A stretch of DNA of 64,000 bases from Streptomyces griseus subsp. griseus (GTDB lineage Bacteria; Actinomycetota; Actinomycetes; Streptomycetales; Streptomycetaceae), in contig NZ_JOJE01000020.1 of the NCBI RefSeq assembly GCF_000720255.1, positions 211,759 through 275,758 of the forward strand, in the 5' to 3' direction. Shown here piece by piece: positions 60,154-64,000 of this stretch. Within the stretch, counting starts at the first letter, position 1, and every line of letters starts with the position of its first letter. The position numbers and the translations under genes were made by a program. The notes under the pieces were generated by a model. The model had not been told where the DNA came from, made no database searches, and was given only the letters and a program-made list of their open reading frames with translations.

Positions 60154-62772
60154 TCACCGCAGCAACACCCCTGCTCCTTCCCCGAGTTCCTCCCCCGGCA
60201 CGGTCACGAGTCCCAGCTCCGCGGTGGACGCGAGGAGCCGGTGGGCCGGGAGGATGCGGACCGTGTAGCCGTAGGGGCCGGTGCGGTCGAGGGAGAGGGG
60301 ACCCTCGTAGACCCAGCGGCCCTCCGCGTCCGGTCCGCCCATCGACTTCAGCGGGACGGTCGTCGCGTCGGTGATGCGGTCCCGGGAGTCGACGCGGCCG
60401 GAGAGGACCTGGACCTCGACGTCGTCGGGGGCGAGGTCGCCCAGGCCGACGCGGACCCGGAGGGTGAGGGTGGTGCCCAGTTCCGCGGTGGCGGTGCCGG
60501 CGGACGTCTCGACGTGGTCGACGCTGACGCCGTGCCAGGCCGCGCGCACCCGGGACTTCCAGGCGGCGAGTTCGCGGGCGGAGTCCGGGTCCATCGAACG
60601 GTGGGCGAGACCGGCGGGGGCGTACAGCCGCTCGACGTACTCGCGCACCATACGGCCGGCCAGCACCTTGGGACCGAGCAGGGTGAGGGTCTGGCGGACC
60701 ATCTCGATCCAGCGGTCGGGCAGCCCGCCCTGGCCGCGCTCGTAGAAGCGGGGTGTCACCCGTTGTTCGAGAAGATCGTAGAGCGCGGCCGCCTCGATGT
60801 CGTCCCGGCGGTCGGGGTCGGTGCCCACGCCGTCCGCGGTGGGGATCGCCCAGCCGAAGTCCGGCTGGAACCACTCGTCCCACCAGCCGTCCAGGACGGA
60901 GAGGTTGAGACAGCCGTTGAGGGCGGCCTTCATACCGGAGGTGCCGCAGGCCTCCAGCGGCCGCAGCGGGTTGTTCAGCCAGATGTCACAGCCGGGGTAG
61001 AGCTTCTGTGCCATCCCCATGCCGTAGTCGGGCAGGAACACGATCCGGTGGCGCACGCGCGGGTCGTCGGCGAACCGCACCAGTTCCTGGATGAGCCGCT
61101 TGCCGCCGTCGTCCGCCGGGTGCGCCTTGCCCGCGATCACGATCTGGACCGGCCGCTCGGGGTGCAGCAGCAGGTCCATCAGCCGGTCGCGGTCCCGCAG
61201 CATCAGCGTCAGCCGCTTGTACGACGGGACGCGCCGCGCGAAGCCGATGGTGAGCACGTCGGGGTCCAGCACCCCGTCGATCCAGCCGAGCTCGGCCGTC
61301 CCCGCGCCGCGTTGCCGCCAGGACGCGCGCAACCGCTCCCGCACCTCCGCCACCAGTTGCTCGCGCAAGGTCCGGCGCAGCTCCCAGATGTCCTGGTCGG
61401 CGATGTCGGCGACCGCGTCCCAGCGGCCGTCGCCGCCCACGCTCAGCGCGTCCTCGGCCCGCTCCGCGCCGACCTGCCGGGCGCCCAGGCGCAGCACCTC
61501 GGGGGCGACCCAGGTGGGGGCGTGCACGCCGTTGGTGACGGAGGTGATCGGGACCTCGTCGGGGTCGAACCCCGGCCACAGGCCCGAGAACATCCCCCGG
61601 CTGACGTTGCCGTGCAGCAGCGAGACACCATTGGCGCGCTGGGCCAGACGCAGACCCATCACGGCCATGTTGAAGAGGTTGGGTTCGCCGCCCGGATAGG
61701 TCTCCATGCCGAGCCGCAGGACGCGTTCGACGTCGATGCGCGGGAGTTCGGCGTCGGGTCCGAAGTGGCGGGCGACCAGTTCACGGTCGAAGCGGTCGAT
61801 ACCGGCCGGGACGGGGGTGTGGGTGGTGAAGACCGTCCCCGCCCGGACCGCCTCCAGCGCCGAGTCGAAGTCCAGACCCTCCGCGCAGAGTTCGGCGATG
61901 CGTTCGAGGCCCAGGAAGCCCGCGTGGCCCTCGTTGGTGTGGAAGACCTCCGGTTCGGGGTGACCGGTCAGCCGGCAGTACGTCCGCACCGCCCGTACAC
62001 CCCCTATGCCGAGCAGCATCTCCTGGAGCAGCCGGTGCTCGCTGCCGCCGCCGTAGAGCCGGTCGGTGACCGAGCGTTCGCCGAGGTCGTTCTCCTCGAC
62101 GTCGGAGTCGAGCATGAGCAGCGGCACCCGGCCCACCTGGGCCAGCCAGATCCGGGCGTGCAGCGACTTTCCGCCGGGCAGCGCGAGGGAGACCTGGGCG
62201 GGGGTGCCGTCGGCCTCCCGCACCAGCGCCACCGGCAGTTCGTTGGGGTCGAGGACGGGATAGTGCTCCTGCTGCCAGCCGTCCCGGGAGAGGGTCTGGC
62301 GGAAGTAGCCGTGGCGGTAGAGGAGCCCCACGCCGATCAGCGGCAGACCGAGGTCGCTGGCCGCCTTCAGATGGTCGCCGGCGAGGATGCCGAGGCCGCC
62401 GGAGTACTGCGGCAGCGCGGCCGTGATGCCGAACTCGGGTGAGAAGTAGGCCACCGCGTCGGGAAGTTCGTCGGACTGGGTCTGGTACCAGCGCTCCCCG
62501 GTGACGTAGTCGTGCAGGTCGTCGGCGACCGCGGCGAGGCGGCGCAGGAAACGGCGGTCCTCGGTCAGCTCCGCGAGCCGTTCGGACGAGACTCCGCCCA
62601 GCAGGCGTACCGGATCACAGTCTGAGGCGGCCCAGCGTTCCGGGTCGACGGACTGGAACAGGTCGCGGGTCTCCGCGTGCCAGGACCAGCGCAGATTGCG
62701 CGCGAGGTCGCTGAGTGGCCGCAGGGGTTCGGGAAGAACGGGACGGACGGTGAATCGACGGATCGCCTTCAC
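60154..62772 (-). CDS. glgP: Alpha-glucan (glycogen) phosphorylase
   Basis: 872 residues of the shorter bacterial phosphorylase type. It releases glucose 1-phosphate from glycogen. Visible are [65 protein letters not shown] and the pyridoxal-phosphate region [19 protein letters not shown] with its lysine. GTG 62772 follows GAGGTGG and begins [14 protein letters not shown]. It is divergent from glgE, fitting a glycogen/alpha-glucan turnover locus. Confidence 0.93.
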   Translation of the reverse strand: MKAIRRFTVRPVLPEPLRPLSDLARNLRWSWHAETRDLFQSVDPERWAASDCDPVRLLGGVSSERLAELTEDRRFLRRLAAVADDLHDYVTGERWYQTQSDELPDAVAYFSPEFGITAALPQYSGGLGILAGDHLKAASDLGLPLIGVGLLYRHGYFRQTLSRDGWQQEHYPVLDPNELPVALVREADGTPAQVSLALPGGKSLHARIWLAQVGRVPLLMLDSDVEENDLGERSVTDRLYGGGSEHRLLQEMLLGIGGVRAVRTYCRLTGHPEPEVFHTNEGHAGFLGLERIAELCAEGLDFDSALEAVRAGTVFTTHTPVPAGIDRFDRELVARHFGPDAELPRIDVERVLRLGMETYPGGEPNLFNMAVMGLRLAQRANGVSLLHGNVSRGMFSGLWPGFDPDEVPITSVTNGVHAPTWVAPEVLRLGARQVGAERAEDALSVGGDGRWDAVADIADQDIWELRRTLREQLVAEVRERLRASWRQRGAGTAELGWIDGVLDPDVLTIGFARRVPSYKRLTLMLRDRDRLMDLLLHPERPVQIVIAGKAHPADDGGKRLIQELVRFADDPRVRHRIVFLPDYGMGMAQKLYPGCDIWLNNPLRPLEACGTSGMKAALNGCLNLSVLDGWWDEWFQPDFGWAIPTADGVGTDPDRRDDIEAAALYDLLEQRVTPRFYERGQGGLPDRWIEMVRQTLTLLGPKVLAGRMVREYVERLYAPAGLAHRSMDPDSARELAAWKSRVRAAWHGVSVDHVETSAGTATAELGTTLTLRVRVGLGDLAPDDVEVQVLSGRVDSRDRITDATTVPLKSMGGPDAEGRWVYEGPLSLDRTGPYGYTVRILPAHRLLASTAELGLVTVPGEELGEGAGVLLR

Positions 62773-63506
62773 ATTCCACCTCGGCGCGTTGCGTTGTGGA
62801 CGCACGGCGGTGTGCGTCTCGGCGTCACCCCCGACGGTACCGGCGTCGGCGTCCCGTTCGCTGGGAGTGCCGCGCCCCGACCAATATGGCCGATTACACC
62901 CCATAGGCCTCCTTGTGTCACCCGGTCCCGCACGAGAGGCTGCCCGGAGGCGTACCCGCTCGACCGTCAGGAACGGTCGAAATCGGCCATGTCCACGGCG
63001 CGGCGCCCAACGGCTACGCGCCCCGGACGCGGAGAAAAGGGGGAGCCTCTCCGGCGTCATGTAGACGGCCACCGTGGGCAACGAGGGCAACCAGCCGGTG
63101 ACAACTCCCTCGCACGAGTGAAGGAGACGACCACGGTCGGCGCGACGGACCGTACGTGCGCCAAACCGGCCTGCTCCGGGCACGGCCCCCGAGGTCCGCT
63201 CCGACGCAGGTCGCCGGGACGCTGGTTGACTCGGCCTCGAAGGGGAAGGTGTCCGGCCGGGATCCGGGTTCACCGAACGAACTCCTGCGGGTGCCGTCCG
63301 CGTAGGGCGGAGTGCCGGTACGGGCCCCGTTCGGCTCGAACGGGGCCGGTCTTGTGCGTAGACATACGCGCGAGTAGTTAACAAAGTGCCGGATTGCGTA
63401 CCCGAATAGGGTGGGAAGGCTCCACCGGTATCCCCCAGGTACACCACGCAGGACCCACCTCCCCACAGCCATCCGCCCACCCACGTTGACGCGGACAGGA
63501 GCGGTC
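62773..63506. other. Long divergent intergenic region between glgP and glgE
   Basis: 734 bases without a supported gene; open frames on both strands here look like shadows, with no recognisable domain or consistent codon bias. It must hold the promoters for glgP (minus) and glgE (plus). A possible glgE element is TAGGGT at 63407-63412, following TTAACA at 63378 at an over-long spacing. No riboswitch or repeat was identified. Confidence 0.6.
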
Positions 63507-64000
63507 ATGCCCGCCACGCACCATTCGTCAGCACCCCCGACACCCAGCACCGCCGCACCTCCCGTGCGCACCTCGGACGTCGGTCCACCACCGGTCCCGG
63601 AGCGGTCCTCCACGCCCGGCGCCACCGCCGTCGGGCGCATACCGGTCCTCGACGTCCGGCCCGTCGTCCAGCACGGACGCCTGCCCGCCAAGGCGGTCAC
63701 CGGTGAGACGTTCCAGATCTCGGCCACCGTCTTCCGCGAGGGCCACGACGCGGTCGCCGCCAACGTGGTCCTGACGGACCCGGACGGCCGCCCCGGCCCC
63801 TGGACCCCGATGCGCGAACTCGCCCCCGGCACCGACCGCTGGGGCGCCGACGTCACCCCGGACGCCGTCGGCCGCTGGACGTTCCACGTCGAGGCCTGGA
63901 GCGACCCGAGTCGGTGACGGCGTCGCAGACGCTGCCGTTGCTGGTGGAACGGGAGCGGGCGCTGTACGGCGCCTGGTACGAGTTCTTCCCCCGCTCGGAG
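63507..64000 (+). pseudogene. glgE: Maltosyltransferase GlgE, N-terminal part with internal deletion/frameshift (runs off window)
   Basis: GlgE extends alpha-glucan with maltose 1-phosphate. From ATG 63507 the frame encodes a Pro/Thr-rich start and the GlgE N-terminal beta domain (GRIPVLDVRPVVQHGRLPAK; GRWTFHVEAWSDP), then stops at TGA 63915-63917. Immediately after, in another frame from about 63908, reading resumes with VTASQTLPLLVERERALYG and WYEFFPRSE, the segment that in intact GlgE follows an insert of several tens of residues. The insert (helical, beginning near ATWRHH in relatives, from memory) is missing and the frame is shifted. The gene continues beyond the window. Either a real deletion or a sequence error; the remainder cannot be judged. 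Confidence 0.75.

Noticed and set aside
60094..62442. 782-codon open frame opposite glgP
   Set aside because: Antisense shadow in high-G+C DNA; the glgP frame has clear family motifs.
62773..63506. Open frames in the glgP-glgE gap as small genes
   Set aside because: No ribosome site, domain or plausible codon pattern; better read as promoter DNA.
1..64000. IS elements, transposases, integrases, tRNA or rRNA
   Set aside because: None recognised by motif or structure; accessory genes here show no mobile-element boundary.

Overview
The window is high-G+C DNA with short intergenic gaps, frequent GTG starts, many 4-base ATGA/GTGA gene overlaps and typical actinomycete families (type II leuA with a leucine-rich leader peptide, glgP/glgE/glgX, tandem M4 proteases, L,D-transpeptidases, anti-sigma-like ATPases). 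It is almost certainly a Streptomyces chromosome. From memory, the glgE-glgP-M4 protease-M4 protease order at the right end resembles S. coelicolor.

Layout. 1-8.2 kb is an accessory patch: the 5' part of an acyl-CoA synthetase, an SRPBCC protein, an MDR oxidoreductase, a VOC protein with an RHH regulator and its palindromic operator, a DHA2 exporter, a GMC oxidoreductase remnant, a DeoR regulator/MFS/HAD module with two spaced operators, and a possible luciferase-like monooxygenase remnant.

8.2-31.3 kb is the centre of interest, a divergent locus of about 23 kb. The minus arm encodes a pseudokinase-GTPase fusion, a GTPase-associated (GAP1-like) protein, a two-TM MotA-like protein and a one-TM protein with an Asp in its membrane helix (MotB/ExbD-like). 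The plus arm is a long, mostly translationally coupled operon. It holds a damaged EAD-CHAT protease gene, a RING-like zinc protein ending in GGGGG, a ThiF/E1-like enzyme, an EAD-Ubl-E2 fusion with an HPN...Cys site, a JAMM/JAB isopeptidase, an unknown protein, an FtsH/Cdc48-like AAA+ ATPase, a MoxR ATPase, accessory proteins and a beta-propeller-vWA protein. I read this as a ubiquitin-like conjugation and removal cascade joined to a MoxR-vWA-beta-propeller ATPase system, probably a conflict or stress-response device. The component families are known from comparative genomics; the complete combination and its target are inference.

31.3-45.2 kb is core and semi-core: a radical SAM pair, MOSC, an F420/NADP reductase-like protein, leuA with an attenuator, an ABC ATPase, an EF-hand protein, a MerR/GNAT divergon, a YncE-like lipoprotein with a divergent polysaccharide deacetylase, an anti-sigma-like ATPase, an enoyl-CoA hydratase and two tandem L,D-transpeptidases.

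45.2-64 kb: glycogen debranching enzyme GlgX, a NarL-type two-component system next to an ABC-2 exporter, a heterodimeric ABC exporter pair, two M4 neutral proteases, a DUF1990 protein, alpha-glucan phosphorylase, and a glgE whose reading frame is broken by an apparent internal deletion. No rRNA, tRNA, CRISPR array, IS element or integrase was recognised.
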